Shown here: positions 1-8,491 of the stretch, piece by piece | Numbering within the stretch: position 1 is the stretch's first letter | How the letters are laid out: every line of letters begins with the position of its first letter | Source of the DNA: Betaproteobacteria bacterium | GTDB taxonomy: Bacteria; Pseudomonadota; Gammaproteobacteria; Burkholderiales; SG8-39 | Direction: 5' to 3' | Assembly: GCA_016868105.1 (NCBI GenBank) | Contig: VGIA01000003.1 | Span: 1 to 54,101 of the forward strand | Length of the DNA stretch: 54,101 nucleotides | Translations under genes and position numbers: made by a program | Notes under the pieces: generated by a model | What the model was told of the DNA's origin: nothing | What the model saw: only the letters and a program-made list of their open reading frames with translations | Databases searched by the model: none

Positions 1-1002
1 TTCGGCACGGTGTCGTACTTCGGGGTGGAAGTGTTCACCACCGGCATCTTCAAGGCCTGGATGTCCATGGGCGAGGTGACCACGGCGGCGCAACTGTCGG
101 CCTGCCTGCTCGTGTTTGTCGCCGTGCTGATCGCGCTCGAGCGCGCGAGCCGCGGGCGCGCCGGCTTCGCCAGCGCGACCCGCAAGCGCCCGGCCCCGCA
201 GCGCCTGTCGGGCGCCGCGGCATGGCTCGCGCTGGCCGCCTGCGCCATGCCGGTGCTGCTTGGCTTCGTGCTGCCGGCCGTGCTGCTCGCGAACCTGGCC
301 TGGGGCGAGCCGGTGTCCGGCGCGCGCCTGCGCGCGCTGGTGGGCAACAGCTTCACGCTGGCGGGCATCGCCGCGCTGCTGGGCGTGGCGCTGGCGACGG
401 CGATGGCCTACGCCGCGCGGCTTGCGCGCGGGCCCGGATCCGGGCCGGTTGCGCTCGCCAACCGCGCCGCCGCGCTGGGCTACGCCCTTCCCGGCGCGGT
501 GATCGCAGTCGGCGTGCTGGTGCCGCTGGGGCGCCTGGACAACTGGATCGCGGACGGGATCGAGGCGGCGACCGGCGCCAAGCCCGGGTTGCTCCTCACC
601 GGCACCATCGTCGCGCTGCTGTACGCGTATCTCGTGCGCTTCCTCGCGGTGGCGCTGCAGGCGGTGGAGGCGGGCCTGGCCAAAATCACCCCGCGCATGG
701 ACGACGCCGCGCGCAGCCTGGGCGCGAGCCCGGCCAAGACGCTGGTTCGCGTGCACGCACCGCTGCTCGCCTCAAGCCTCGCGAGCGCGGCCCTGCTCTT
801 GTTCGTGGACGTGATGAAGGAACTGCCGGCGACCTTCGCGCTGCGGCCCTTCAACTTCGACACCCTGGCGATCGAGGCCTACAACCTCGCCAAGGACGAG
901 CGCCTGGCCGAGGCCGCGGCGCCCTCGCTGCTGATCGTGGCGATCGGCCTGGTGCCGCTGCTGGTGGTGACCGGTCGCTATTTCCAGGCCACGCGATCGT
1001 AG
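1..1002 (+). CDS. Ferric iron ABC transporter permease (FbpB-like), 5' end outside window
   Basis: Inner-membrane permease of an iron(III) ABC importer; it carries ferric iron delivered by a periplasmic binding protein into the cytoplasm. The reading frame is open from base 1 with no start, so about the last 333 codons are present. The visible part has several hydrophobic helices and the ATPase-contact (EAA) loop, seen as DDAARSLGASPAKTLVRVHA, followed by the family motif FVDVMKELPATFALRPFNF. FbpB proteins are two fused permease halves; this is mainly the second half. The gene converges on the binding-protein gene and their 3' ends overlap by 25 bp, unlike the usual co-directional fbpABC order. 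Family call is firm; the metal specificity is inferred from the partner. Confidence 0.88.
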   Translation, partial: FGTVSYFGVEVFTTGIFKAWMSMGEVTTAAQLSACLLVFVAVLIALERASRGRAGFASATRKRPAPQRLSGAAAWLALAACAMPVLLGFVLPAVLLANLAWGEPVSGARLRALVGNSFTLAGIAALLGVALATAMAYAARLARGPGSGPVALANRAAALGYALPGAVIAVGVLVPLGRLDNWIADGIEAATGAKPGLLLTGTIVALLYAYLVRFLAVALQAVEAGLAKITPRMDDAARSLGASPAKTLVRVHAPLLASSLASAALLLFVDVMKELPATFALRPFNFDTLAIEAYNLAKDERLAEAAAPSLLIVAIGLVPLLVVTGRYFQATRS

Positions 1003-1997
1003 ATCTTTTGCGAGCCGGGCTGGTTGCGGCCCAGCACCGCGACGTTGAGCGCGTCGCGCCTGAATTCGCCCAGGGCGCCGAGCACCGGGTTGGCGGTCTT
1101 CACGCCCGCCACCGCCGGCCACTCGTTGTTGCCCTCGGCGAAGTAGCGCTGCGCCTCGTCGCTCGCCAGGTACTCCAGGAACTTCACCGCCGCCTCGCGG
1201 TTGGGCGCGTGCTTCATCACCCCGGCGCCGGAGATGTTGACGTGCGTGCCGAAGCTCGCCTGGTTCGGGAACACCACGCCGATCCTCTCGAACACCGCCC
1301 GGTCCTCCGGCTTGCCCGAGCGCCCGAGGCGCGCGTAGTAGTACTGGTTGGACAGGGTGAGGTCGCACTCGCCGGCGGCCACGCTCTTCAACTGGTCGGT
1401 GTCGCCGCCCCTGGGCTCGCGCGCCAGGTTCGCCTTCACGCCCCGCGCCCAGGCCTCGGCCTTGGGCTCGCCCAGGTGGTCGATGAGCGCGCCCATCAGC
1501 GACAGGTTGTAGATGTTGGTGGAGGAGCGCATGCAGACGCGGCCCTTCCATTTCGGCTCGGCGAGCGACTCGTAGGTGGCGGCCTCCTCGGGCTTCACCT
1601 TCGCCCTGTTGTAGGCGATGAGGCGCGCGCGTAGCGAGAAGCCGAACCAGTGGCCGTTGGGCTCGCGCAGGCTGGCCGGGATGCGCTGCGCCAGCACCGC
1701 AGAGTTCACCGGTTGGAACAAGCCCAGTTGCTCGGCGCGCCAAAGGCGGCCGGCGTCCACGGTGATGAGGACATCGGCGGGGCTGCGCGCGCCTTCGTTG
1801 CGGAGGCGCTCGATGAGGGCTTCTTCGCCCGCCTCGATGCGATTGATCCTGATTCCCGTGGCCTTGGTGAATCCGGAGTAGAGCGCCTCGTCCGCCTGGT
1901 AGTGGCGCGAGGAGTACAGGTTGAGCACCTTGTCCTGGGCAATGGCGGATCCGGCAGTTGCGGCCAGGAGCGCGGCCAGGAGGATTATCTTCGCCAT
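978..1997 (-). CDS. Periplasmic iron(III)-binding protein of ABC transporter (FbpA/FutA-like)
   Basis: Captures ferric iron in the periplasm for the neighbouring permease. The start chosen is the ATG at 1997, giving 339 residues that open with a clean signal peptide (MAKIILLAALLAATAGSAIAQ type, cut before DKVLNLYSSRHY). An upstream TTG at 2021 would add eight residues and is less likely. Family features include the N-terminal LYSSRHYQADEALYSGF and the tyrosine cluster SNQYYYARLG, where FbpA-type proteins bind iron. Upstream lie a near-consensus promoter and a Fur box, so iron repression is expected. Other members of the family bind different loads, but the Fur site supports iron. Confidence 0.9.
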   Translation of the reverse strand: MAKIILLAALLAATAGSAIAQDKVLNLYSSRHYQADEALYSGFTKATGIRINRIEAGEEALIERLRNEGARSPADVLITVDAGRLWRAEQLGLFQPVNSAVLAQRIPASLREPNGHWFGFSLRARLIAYNRAKVKPEEAATYESLAEPKWKGRVCMRSSTNIYNLSLMGALIDHLGEPKAEAWARGVKANLAREPRGGDTDQLKSVAAGECDLTLSNQYYYARLGRSGKPEDRAVFERIGVVFPNQASFGTHVNISGAGVMKHAPNREAAVKFLEYLASDEAQRYFAEGNNEWPAVAGVKTANPVLGALGEFRRDALNVAVLGRNQPGSQKIYDRVAWK

Positions 1998-2034
1998 GAC
2001 AGTGACTGGGGTTCTTTCCAAGGAATCGGAAGCA

Positions 2035-2053
2035 AATGATAACGTTTCTCATT
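2035..2053. promoter_or_regulatory. Fur box upstream of the iron-binding protein gene
   Basis: The 19 bases AATGATAACGTTTCTCATT form an imperfect palindrome with AATGA and TCATT arms. Fourteen of 19 positions are symmetric, and the site resembles the Fur consensus GATAATGATAATCATTATC. It overlaps the -10 element of the minus-strand promoter, where repressor binding would block transcription. Confidence 0.72.
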
Positions 2054-2065
2054 AACATATGTCCA
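2036..2065 (-). promoter_or_regulatory. Sigma-70 promoter of the iron-binding protein gene
   Basis: On the minus strand, TGGACA (2065 to 2060; five of six match to TTGACA) and TATCAT (2041 to 2036; five of six match to TATAAT) are separated by 18 bases. This is one of the best promoters in the window and lies about 40 bases before the ATG at 1997. Confidence 0.6.
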
Positions 2066-2086
2066 TGAGAAGGGCTTGCAGTTAAT

Positions 2087-2310
2087 TCAGCTGCCCGGCT
2101 CGATCCACCGGACGCGGTCGAAGCGCAGGGTCCAGTAGGCGCCGCGGATGGGTTCGAGGCGCACCTGCGCGCCTGACTTGGACGCGTGCACGAACCGACC
2201 ATGGCCGATGCAGATGCCGACGTGGGAGAATGGGCGCTTGAGCGTGTTGTAGAACACCAGGTCGCCCGCCTGCAGTTGCGCGCGGCTGACCGGGTCAAGG
2301 TTGAGGAGTC
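2087..2310 (-). pseudogene. NlpC/P60 endopeptidase, 5'-truncated remnant
   Basis: About 70 codons encode the C-terminal part of a Spr/NlpC-type cell-wall hydrolase: QLQAGDLVFYNT, then PFSHVGICIGHGRFVHASKS, then RFDRVRWIEPGS and a TGA at 2087. SHVGI carries the usual catalytic histidine. The N-terminal half with the catalytic cysteine (DCSG region) is absent: the frame runs straight into the ribosome site and start of the helicase gene on the other strand. No start codon or signal peptide belongs to it, so it is a deletion remnant and not a working enzyme. A very short functional product cannot be excluded but is unlikely. Confidence 0.75.
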
Positions 2311-2316
2311 GCGGAA

Positions 2317-4236
2317 TTGATCCCGCTGCAGAGGATTTTCGCCGCCGCCGGACCGTTGGCGGCGCAGGTTCCCGGCTACAGCCCCCGTCCCCAGCAGCTG
2401 CAGATGGCGCAGGCGATCCTGGAGACCATCCAGTCCACCGGCATGCTCGCGGTGGAGGCGGGCACCGGCACCGGCAAGACCTTCGCGTACCTCGTGCCCG
2501 CGCTGCTCGCCGGCGGCAAGGTAATCGTCTCCACCGGGACCAAGACGCTGCAGGACCAGCTGCACCGGCGCGACCTGCCCGCGGTGCGCGAGTCCCTTGC
2601 CCTCGGCACCGCCAGCGCGCTGCTCAAAGGCCGTTCAAACTACGTTTGCCTGCATCGCCTCGAGCGCGCGGGCGACGAGGCGTGCTTCGCCTCGCGCGAG
2701 GACGCGGCGCGTCTGCGCCAGATCGAGGCCTTCGCGCGCACAAGTCTCTCCGGCGACCGCGCCGAGCTCGCCGAAGTTCCCGAGGACGCGCCGGTGTGGC
2801 AGCACGCCACCTCGACGCGCGAGAACTGCCTCGGCCAGGACTGCCCGAAGTACAGGGACTGCTTCGTCATGCGGGCGCGCAAGGAGGCGCAGGCCGCCGA
2901 CGTGGTGGTGATCAACCACCACTTGTTTTTCGCCGACGTGCTGCTGCGCGACGAAGGCGTGGCCGAGCTGCTGCCCGCGTGCAACACGGTGATCTTCGAC
3001 GAGGCGCACCAGCTGGCGCAAACCGCGCGCCTGTTCTTCGGCGACACGGTGGCGAGCGCGCAGCTGGTGGAGCTCGCGCGCGACTCGCGCCTGGAGCTGC
3101 GCGCGGCGGGCGGGGCCTCGCCCGATTTCGACGCCCTCGCGGCGCGCCTGGAGAAGGCGGCGCGCGACCTGCGCCTCGCGTTCGTCGGCGAGGGCATGCG
3201 CATCGCCTGGAGCCAGGCCATGTCGCGGGAGGGTTTCGCCGCCGCGTTGGACGCGGCCGCCGAGTGGCTGCACGCGCTGGAGGAGGCGCTGGCCGGCCAG
3301 GCCGAGCGCTCCGAGGGGCTCGCCGCCTGCCTGCGCCGGGCGGCGGAGGCGGGCGTGACGCTGGCCCGGATCCGGGCCGTCGAAGGCAAGGAGGAGGTGC
3401 GCTGGGTGGAAGTCTTTGGCGCCTCGCTGCAACTGCACGTGTCCCCGCTATCGCCCGCGGCGAAGTTCCGCAAGCAGATGCTGGACCACCCGCGCGCCTG
3501 GATTTTCACCTCCGCCACGCTCGCCGTGGGCGATGACTTCAGCCATTTCAAGCGAGAGCTGGGCATCGAGGAGGCAGCCTCTCGCGGCTGGCCGAGCCCG
3601 TTCGACTTCGAGCGCCAGTCGCTGCTGTACACGCCGCGTAACCTGCCCGCCGACCCCAACGACCCCGGATTTACCGCTGCGGTGATCGAGGCCGTGCTAC
3701 CGGTGCTGCGCGCAAGCGGTGGGCGCGCGTTCCTGCTCTTCACCACCCTGCGCGCGCTGCGTCGTGCGCACGAGCTGCTGAAGGACCGCATCGACTTTCC
3801 GCTGCTCGCGCAGGGCACGGGCTCCCGCAGCGAGCTGCTGGACCGCTTCCGGGCGCTGGGCAACGCGGTGCTGCTGGGGGCGGCCTCGTTCTGGGAGGGC
3901 GTAGATGTGCGCGGCGAGGCGCTGTCGGTGGTGCTGATCGATAAGCTGCCCTTCGCGCCACCGGACGATCCGGTACTGGCGGCGCGCATCGAGGCGCTGC
4001 GCGCCGCCGGTGGCAACCCGTTCCTGGAGGTCCAGTTGCCGCAGGCGGTGCTGCAGCTCAAGCAGGGCGCCGGGCGCCTGATCCGCGACGAGAACGACCG
4101 CGGCGTGCTGGTGCTGTGCGACCCGCGCCTGTATTCGAAGCCCTACGGGCGCGGCATCCGTGCCAGCCTTCCCCGAATGAAACAGAGCCGCGAACTGGCG
4201 GAGGTGGAGGCGTTCTTCGCTAGAATGGGAAAATGA
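2317..4236 (+). CDS. DinG/YoaA-type iron-sulfur superfamily 2 DNA helicase
   Basis: ATP-dependent 5'-3' DNA helicase of the XPD/DinG group, acting in repair and fork restart. The 639 residues contain Walker A (GTGTGKT, about 49-55), four cysteines spaced as in the XPD-type Fe-S domain (about C111, C171, C176, C182), DEAH (about 228-231), FTSATL and the C-terminal LKQGAGRLIR motif. The start is a TTG at 2317, supported by GAGGAG at 2303-2308 and by family alignment at PGYSPRPQQLQMAQAI. The gene overlaps the next one by four bases (ATGA), so the two are probably translated together. Its 5' edge has replaced the N-terminus of the NlpC remnant. Confidence 0.95.
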   Translation: MIPLQRIFAAAGPLAAQVPGYSPRPQQLQMAQAILETIQSTGMLAVEAGTGTGKTFAYLVPALLAGGKVIVSTGTKTLQDQLHRRDLPAVRESLALGTASALLKGRSNYVCLHRLERAGDEACFASREDAARLRQIEAFARTSLSGDRAELAEVPEDAPVWQHATSTRENCLGQDCPKYRDCFVMRARKEAQAADVVVINHHLFFADVLLRDEGVAELLPACNTVIFDEAHQLAQTARLFFGDTVASAQLVELARDSRLELRAAGGASPDFDALAARLEKAARDLRLAFVGEGMRIAWSQAMSREGFAAALDAAAEWLHALEEALAGQAERSEGLAACLRRAAEAGVTLARIRAVEGKEEVRWVEVFGASLQLHVSPLSPAAKFRKQMLDHPRAWIFTSATLAVGDDFSHFKRELGIEEAASRGWPSPFDFERQSLLYTPRNLPADPNDPGFTAAVIEAVLPVLRASGGRAFLLFTTLRALRRAHELLKDRIDFPLLAQGTGSRSELLDRFRALGNAVLLGAASFWEGVDVRGEALSVVLIDKLPFAPPDDPVLAARIEALRAAGGNPFLEVQLPQAVLQLKQGAGRLIRDENDRGVLVLCDPRLYSKPYGRGIRASLPRMKQSRELAEVEAFFARMGK

Positions 4237-5198
4237 AGATACTGATCACCGGTGGCGGCGGCTTCCTCGGTTTCCGGCTGGCGAAGACCCTGCTCGCGCG
4301 CGGCACGCTGGGCGGCGAGCCGGTCACGTCCATTACCCTGCTCGATGGCGCCTTCCCGCCGGGCGCGGCCCAGCAGCCGCGCTTGAACGCGGTCACCGGC
4401 GACGTGTCGGACGCGGCGACGATCGCGAGGGTGTGCCCGCCGGACACCGACGCGGTGTTCCACCTCGCCGCGGTGGTGAGCGGCGCCGCCGAGGCCGACT
4501 TCGATCTTGGCATGCGCGTGAACTACAAGGGCATGGAACTGCTGCTGGCGCAAATGCGAAAGTGCGCGAAACCCGCGCGCCTGGTCTATACCAGCTCGGT
4601 GGCCGCCTTCGGCGGCGAGCTGCCGCCGGTGCTGGATGATTCCACCATCGCCAATCCGCAGACGTCCTACGGCGCGCAGAAGGTGATCGGCGAGTACCTG
4701 GTGTCGGACTACTCGCGCAAGGGCTTCATCGACGGCCGGTCGCTCAGGCTGCCCACGGTGGTGGTGCGCGCCGGCAAGCCCAATGCGGCGGCCTCGTCCT
4801 TCGCCAGCGGCATCATCCGCGAGCCGCTGAACGGCGTGGTGTCCGAGTGTCCGGTGGGGCCGGAGACCGGGGTCTGGCTGCTCTCGCCGGGGCGCGTGGT
4901 GGAGGCCTTCATCCACGCCTGGGAACTGCCGCCCGGGGCCTGGGGCACGCAGCGCTGGCTCAACCTGCCGGGCATCACCGCGACCGTGGCGCAGATGATC
5001 GCGGCCCTCGGCCGCGTGGCGGGCGACGAAGTGGCCAAGCGGGTGGTCTACAAGGCCGATGCGCGCATTCAGGCGATCGTGAAGACCTGGCCGGTGAACT
5101 TCCGCACGCCCCGTGCGCTGGCGATGGGCTTCAAGCCCGATCCGGACATGGAAAGCGTGATCCGCGCCTACATCGCGGACGAAAACATCAAGCTTTAG
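4233..5198 (+). CDS. NAD-dependent epimerase/dehydratase, D-erythronate dehydrogenase (DenD)-like
   Basis: Extended short-chain dehydrogenase of 321 residues. It begins with the NAD-binding motif MKILITGGGGFLGFRLA and has an active-site set of SS (121-122), Y146 and K150 (SYGAQK). The C-terminal half carries VSECPVGPETGVWLLSPGRV, which is typical of DenD, the enzyme that oxidises D-erythronate at C2 in tetronate catabolism. No other den genes are nearby, so the substrate is inferred from sequence recall only; a different sugar acid is possible. It is coupled to the helicase gene by a four-base overlap, and its stop abuts the convergent bamD. Confidence 0.8.
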   Translation: MKILITGGGGFLGFRLAKTLLARGTLGGEPVTSITLLDGAFPPGAAQQPRLNAVTGDVSDAATIARVCPPDTDAVFHLAAVVSGAAEADFDLGMRVNYKGMELLLAQMRKCAKPARLVYTSSVAAFGGELPPVLDDSTIANPQTSYGAQKVIGEYLVSDYSRKGFIDGRSLRLPTVVVRAGKPNAAASSFASGIIREPLNGVVSECPVGPETGVWLLSPGRVVEAFIHAWELPPGAWGTQRWLNLPGITATVAQMIAALGRVAGDEVAKRVVYKADARIQAIVKTWPVNFRTPRALAMGFKPDPDMESVIRAYIADENIKL

Positions 5199-6002
5199 TC
5201 ACCAATTGGGGTCCCAGAGCTTCCACCAGGGGGCGCGGGGCTTGTAGCCAGCGAGGTACTTGCTCTGGGGGAAGTTCTTGCGCATGACCCGGTCGGCGGC
5301 GTCGCGCAGGTCGGCCATGTTGAGCGCATCGTAGGCCTTGACCATGATGAACACCGCCTCCTCGACCGCGGGGGCCTGCGGGTAGTTCTGCACCGCGTAC
5401 TGCGCGCGGTTGGCGGCGGCGACGTAGGCGCCGCGCTTCATGTAGTAGCGTGCCACGTGCACCTCGTGCTGCGCCATCGCATTGACCAGGTAGCGCATCC
5501 GCGCCGCGGCGTCGTCGCGGTACTTGGAGTCCGGGAAGCGGTTCACCACTTCCTTGAAGGCCTCGAAGGAGTCCCGCGCGGACTTGGGGTCGCGCTCGGC
5601 CATGTCCGGGCTGTCCAGGATGCTGAGCAGGCCCTGGTTCTCGTTGAAGCTGACCAGGCCCTTCAGGTAATAGGCGTAGTCCACGCTGGCGTGGTCCGGG
5701 TACAGCTTGATGAAGCGGTCGGCCGCGGCCAGCGCCGAGGCGCGCTCGCCGGCCTTCCAGTAGACGTAGGCCACTTCGAGCTGCGCCTGCTGGGCGTAGC
5801 GCCCGTAGGGATAGCGCGCCTCCAGCTTCTCCAGCATCTTGATCGCGCGCTCGTACTGTTTCGCCGCCATCGCGTCCTTGGCCTCGCCGTACAGGCGCCG
5901 CGCCGACCAGCCGGCGGTCTCGTCGTCCTTGGGCAGCCCGCTGCAGGAGGCGAGCAGCAGCAGGCACAGGCTGGTCGCGACGGCTAGTACACTGCGTTTC
6001 AT
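5199..6002 (-). CDS. bamD: Outer-membrane assembly lipoprotein BamD (ComL)
   Basis: Lipoprotein of the BAM complex, which folds beta-barrel proteins into the outer membrane. The 267 residues start with a lipoprotein signal peptide and lipobox LASC, with lipidated Cys20. Tetratricopeptide-like repeats follow (KMLEKLEARYPYGRYAQQAQ; KEVVNRFPDSKYRDDAAARM), matching BamD over the usual length. The ATG at 6002 shares the tetranucleotide CATG with the start of rluD on the other strand, so each gene's promoter must lie inside the other's coding region. This divergent pair is common in betaproteobacteria. Confidence 0.95.
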   Translation of the reverse strand: MKRSVLAVATSLCLLLLASCSGLPKDDETAGWSARRLYGEAKDAMAAKQYERAIKMLEKLEARYPYGRYAQQAQLEVAYVYWKAGERASALAAADRFIKLYPDHASVDYAYYLKGLVSFNENQGLLSILDSPDMAERDPKSARDSFEAFKEVVNRFPDSKYRDDAAARMRYLVNAMAQHEVHVARYYMKRGAYVAAANRAQYAVQNYPQAPAVEEAVFIMVKAYDALNMADLRDAADRVMRKNFPQSKYLAGYKPRAPWWKLWDPNW

Positions 6003-6963
6003 GGCGGAAAATTATACCGGCCCGGAAGACGAGGCCGAATGGGAGGACGCGTTCGTCGCCGCGGTCACGGTGCGGGTTCCCCGCGACCTGGGCGGGCAGC
6101 GGCTGGATCAGGCGCTGGCCAGAGTGTTCCCGCAGTATTCGCGCAGCCGCCTGCAGGTCTGGCTGAAATCGGGGCATATCCTGGTGAACGGCGGCGCGGC
6201 GCAGGCGAGTCTGCATGTCGCCGGCGACGAGGCGATCGAGCTGCGCCCGCCGCCGGCGGTGGACGTGGCCGCGCCACGGGCGCAGAAGATGGCCCTCGCG
6301 ATCGTGCACCAGGATGCGGACCTGATCGTCATCAACAAGCCCGCAGGGCTGGTGGTGCACCCTGGCGCCGGCAACCCCGAGGGCACACTCATGAACGGCC
6401 TGCTCGCGCACGCGCCCGAACTGCGCCAGGTGCCGCGCGCCGGCATCGTGCACCGGCTGGACAAGGACACCAGCGGCCTGCTGGTGGTGGCGGCCCACGT
6501 CAGCGCGCAGGCGAACCTTGCCGCGCAGCTTGCCGCGCGCAGCGTGAAGCGCCGCTACCTTGCGATGGTGCAGGGGGATCCGCCGGGCTCCGGCGCCATC
6601 GACGCCCCGATCGGGCGCGACCCGAAGCTGCGCACGCGCATGATGGTTTCGCAGCGCGGCAAGGAAGCGCGCACGCGCTATCGCGTACTGGAGCGCTTCG
6701 GCCATTGCGCGCTGGTCGAGTGCGCGCTGGACACCGGCCGCACTCACCAGATCCGGGTGCACTTCCAGCACATCCGCCATCCGTTGGTGGGCGAGCCGGT
6801 TTACCGCAGGGGCACGCGGCATGCGGTGCCCTTCCCGCGCCAGGCGCTGCACGCGGCGGAACTGGAACTGCTGCACCCGCGCACCGGCAAGCGCCTCGGC
6901 TGGAGCGCGCCGTTGCCGGCGGACATGAAGCAGCTCCTGGCGAGGCTGCGGCGTGACCGCTGA
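6001..6963 (+). CDS. rluD: 23S rRNA pseudouridine synthase RluD
   Basis: Makes pseudouridines at the helix 69 sites of 23S rRNA (E. coli 1911, 1915, 1917). The 320 residues contain an S4-type RNA-binding domain (about 30-85; RVFPQYSRSRLQVWLKSGHI) and the catalytic domain with HRLDKDTSG (151-159), where Asp154 is catalytic. The ATG at 6001 is chosen because it matches the family's acidic N-terminus and because longer starts run inside bamD. The 3' end overlaps pgeF by 11 bases, and rluD-pgeF is a conserved pair. Confidence 0.95.
   Translation: MAENYTGPEDEAEWEDAFVAAVTVRVPRDLGGQRLDQALARVFPQYSRSRLQVWLKSGHILVNGGAAQASLHVAGDEAIELRPPPAVDVAAPRAQKMALAIVHQDADLIVINKPAGLVVHPGAGNPEGTLMNGLLAHAPELRQVPRAGIVHRLDKDTSGLLVVAAHVSAQANLAAQLAARSVKRRYLAMVQGDPPGSGAIDAPIGRDPKLRTRMMVSQRGKEARTRYRVLERFGHCALVECALDTGRTHQIRVHFQHIRHPLVGEPVYRRGTRHAVPFPRQALHAAELELLHPRTGKRLGWSAPLPADMKQLLARLRRDR
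6011..6016 (-). promoter_or_regulatory. Possible -10 element for bamD
   Basis: The minus strand reads TATAAT here, a perfect -10 hexamer only nine bases before the bamD start and inside the first codons of rluD. No convincing -35 is seen. If used, the bamD message would have almost no leader. Confidence 0.35.
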
Positions 6964-7624
6964 TTGCCTGGGGCCGGAGTGGAAGGCGCCCGTCGCGGTG
7001 CGTGCGCTGGTCACCACGCGCGCCATCGGCGACATGCAGCAGGCGGCGGCGCGGGCGAGGCTGCGCGCGCTGCTGCCCGCCGCGCCGTGCTGGCTGCGGC
7101 AGGTGCACGGCACCGCCGTGCTGGAGGCGCCGTTCGAGGCGGGCGCCGAGGCGGATGCGAGCTTCACGCGCTCGCGCGGCGAAGTGTGCGCGGTCATGGT
7201 CGCCGACTGCATGCCGGTGCTGTTCGCCGCCGCCGACGGCAGCGCCGTCGGCGCCGCGCACGCGGGCTGGCGCGGGCTTTGCGCCGGCGTGATCGAGGAG
7301 ACGGTGGCGCGCATCGGCGTGCGCCCGTGCATGCTGCACGCTTGGCTCGGGCCGGCGATCGGCCCCGCCGCCTACGAGGTGGGCGAGGAAGTGCGCGCGG
7401 CGTTCGTCGCGCGCGACCCGGACGCGGCCAGCGCGTTCGCCGCTTCGCGCCCGGGCCATTGGCTGCTCGACCTGTACGGGGTCGCGCGCCAGCGCCTCGC
7501 CGCGCTCGGAGTCGAGCGGGTGTCCGGCGGCACACATTGCACGCACACCGAAGCGCAGCGTTTTTTCTCCTACCGGCGCGACCACGCCACCGAGCGCATG
7601 GCGGCACTGATATGGATCGCCTAG
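6953..7624 (+). CDS. pgeF: Peptidoglycan editing factor PgeF (YfiH, multicopper oxidase-fold family)
   Basis: Cytoplasmic enzyme of the YfiH/YlmD family. In E. coli PgeF prevents misincorporation at the second peptidoglycan residue; relatives act as purine nucleoside phosphorylases or polyphenol oxidases. The 223 residues contain the metal-ligand set H52 (LRQVHG), C86 (VMVADCMPVLF) and H103 (AAHAGWRGL), plus AWLGPAIGP and GGTHCTHTEAQRFFSYRRD. The start is a GTG inside the end of rluD, which suggests translational coupling. Confidence 0.92.
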   Translation: MTADCLGPEWKAPVAVRALVTTRAIGDMQQAAARARLRALLPAAPCWLRQVHGTAVLEAPFEAGAEADASFTRSRGEVCAVMVADCMPVLFAAADGSAVGAAHAGWRGLCAGVIEETVARIGVRPCMLHAWLGPAIGPAAYEVGEEVRAAFVARDPDAASAFAASRPGHWLLDLYGVARQRLAALGVERVSGGTHCTHTEAQRFFSYRRDHATERMAALIWIA

Positions 7625-7647
7625 CGTCGATGCTGGATCGCCTGGCG

Positions 7648-7653
7648 TAGAAT
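7648..7653 (+). promoter_or_regulatory. Possible -10 element for the ZIP transporter gene
   Basis: TAGAAT lies 12 bases before the ATG at 7666, in the short gap after pgeF. The match to TATAAT is five of six. No clear -35 is visible. Confidence 0.3.
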
Positions 7654-7665
7654 CGGCACCCCTGC

Positions 7666-8472
7666 ATGATGACCTCAACCCTGGGCTGGATCGTCGCGGC
7701 AAGCTTGGCAGGCGGAATCCTGTCTGCCGGCGCGGCCGCGTTCGCGCTCAACGTGCGCGCGTCCTGGGTGCCGATGCTGGTGTCCTTCGCCATCGGCACG
7801 CTGCTGGGGGCGGCGTTCCTGGAGGTGATTCCGCATGCGTTCGAGATCGGCGAGGCGGGCCAGGTGGCCGGCGCCATCCTGGCGGGCATCTTCGCCTTCT
7901 TCGTCATGGAGAAGCTGCTGCTGTGGCGCCACTGCCATACCGAGGCCTGCGAAGTGCACGATCCCCATGCGGCGCCGACGGTACCCGCGGCGCAGGCGCA
8001 CGGGCAGCAGCACGGCAGCCGCGCCGGCACCCTGATCGTGGTCGGCGACACGGTGCACAACTTCATCGACGGGGTGCTGATCGCGGTTGCGTTCCTGCAG
8101 AGCACCGAGCTGGGCATCGTCACCGCCATCGCCATCGTGGCGCACGAGATCCCGCAGGAAGTGGGCGATTTCCTGATCCTGCTGCATTCCGGGTACTCCA
8201 AGCTCAAGGCCTTGTGGGTGAACGTGATGTCCTCCTGCGCGATGCTGGTGGGCGGGGTCGTGGCCTATTTCGCTCTCCCGGCGTTCCGGGACCTGGAGCC
8301 GACGCTGCTCGGGATCGTCGCCGCCAGCATGATTTATGTCGCGGTCGCGGACCTCATTCCGGGCCTGCACCGGCGGCCGGAAATCCGTGCCACGCTGTCC
8401 CAGGTGGCGTTGATTGCGCTGGGTATCGGAACCATTGCCCTGGTGGCGGCGCTCTCGGGTCATTCCCATTAG
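7666..8472 (+). CDS. ZIP family divalent metal transporter
   Basis: Inner-membrane importer or facilitator for zinc or related divalent metals, 268 residues with about eight hydrophobic segments. The ZIP signature is clear: HNFIDGVLIAVAF (131-143) in helix 4 and AHEIPQEVGDFLILL (159-173) in helix 5, which together form the metal site. A histidine-rich loop (about 90-117, with HCHTEACEVHDPH) lies between helices 3 and 4, as usual. The second codon is also ATG. The gene stands alone between pgeF and phaC; no zinc-regulator site was recognised. Confidence 0.92.
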   Translation: MMTSTLGWIVAASLAGGILSAGAAAFALNVRASWVPMLVSFAIGTLLGAAFLEVIPHAFEIGEAGQVAGAILAGIFAFFVMEKLLLWRHCHTEACEVHDPHAAPTVPAAQAHGQQHGSRAGTLIVVGDTVHNFIDGVLIAVAFLQSTELGIVTAIAIVAHEIPQEVGDFLILLHSGYSKLKALWVNVMSSCAMLVGGVVAYFALPAFRDLEPTLLGIVAASMIYVAVADLIPGLHRRPEIRATLSQVALIALGIGTIALVAALSGHSH

Positions 8473-8491
8473 CCCGGATATGAAAGTAAAA

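Noticed and set aside
772..2565. Long minus-strand open frame of 597 codons
   Set aside because: It runs antisense to the permease, binding protein and helicase, with Arg/Gly/Ala-rich shadow composition; only its neighbour frame carries real NlpC codons.
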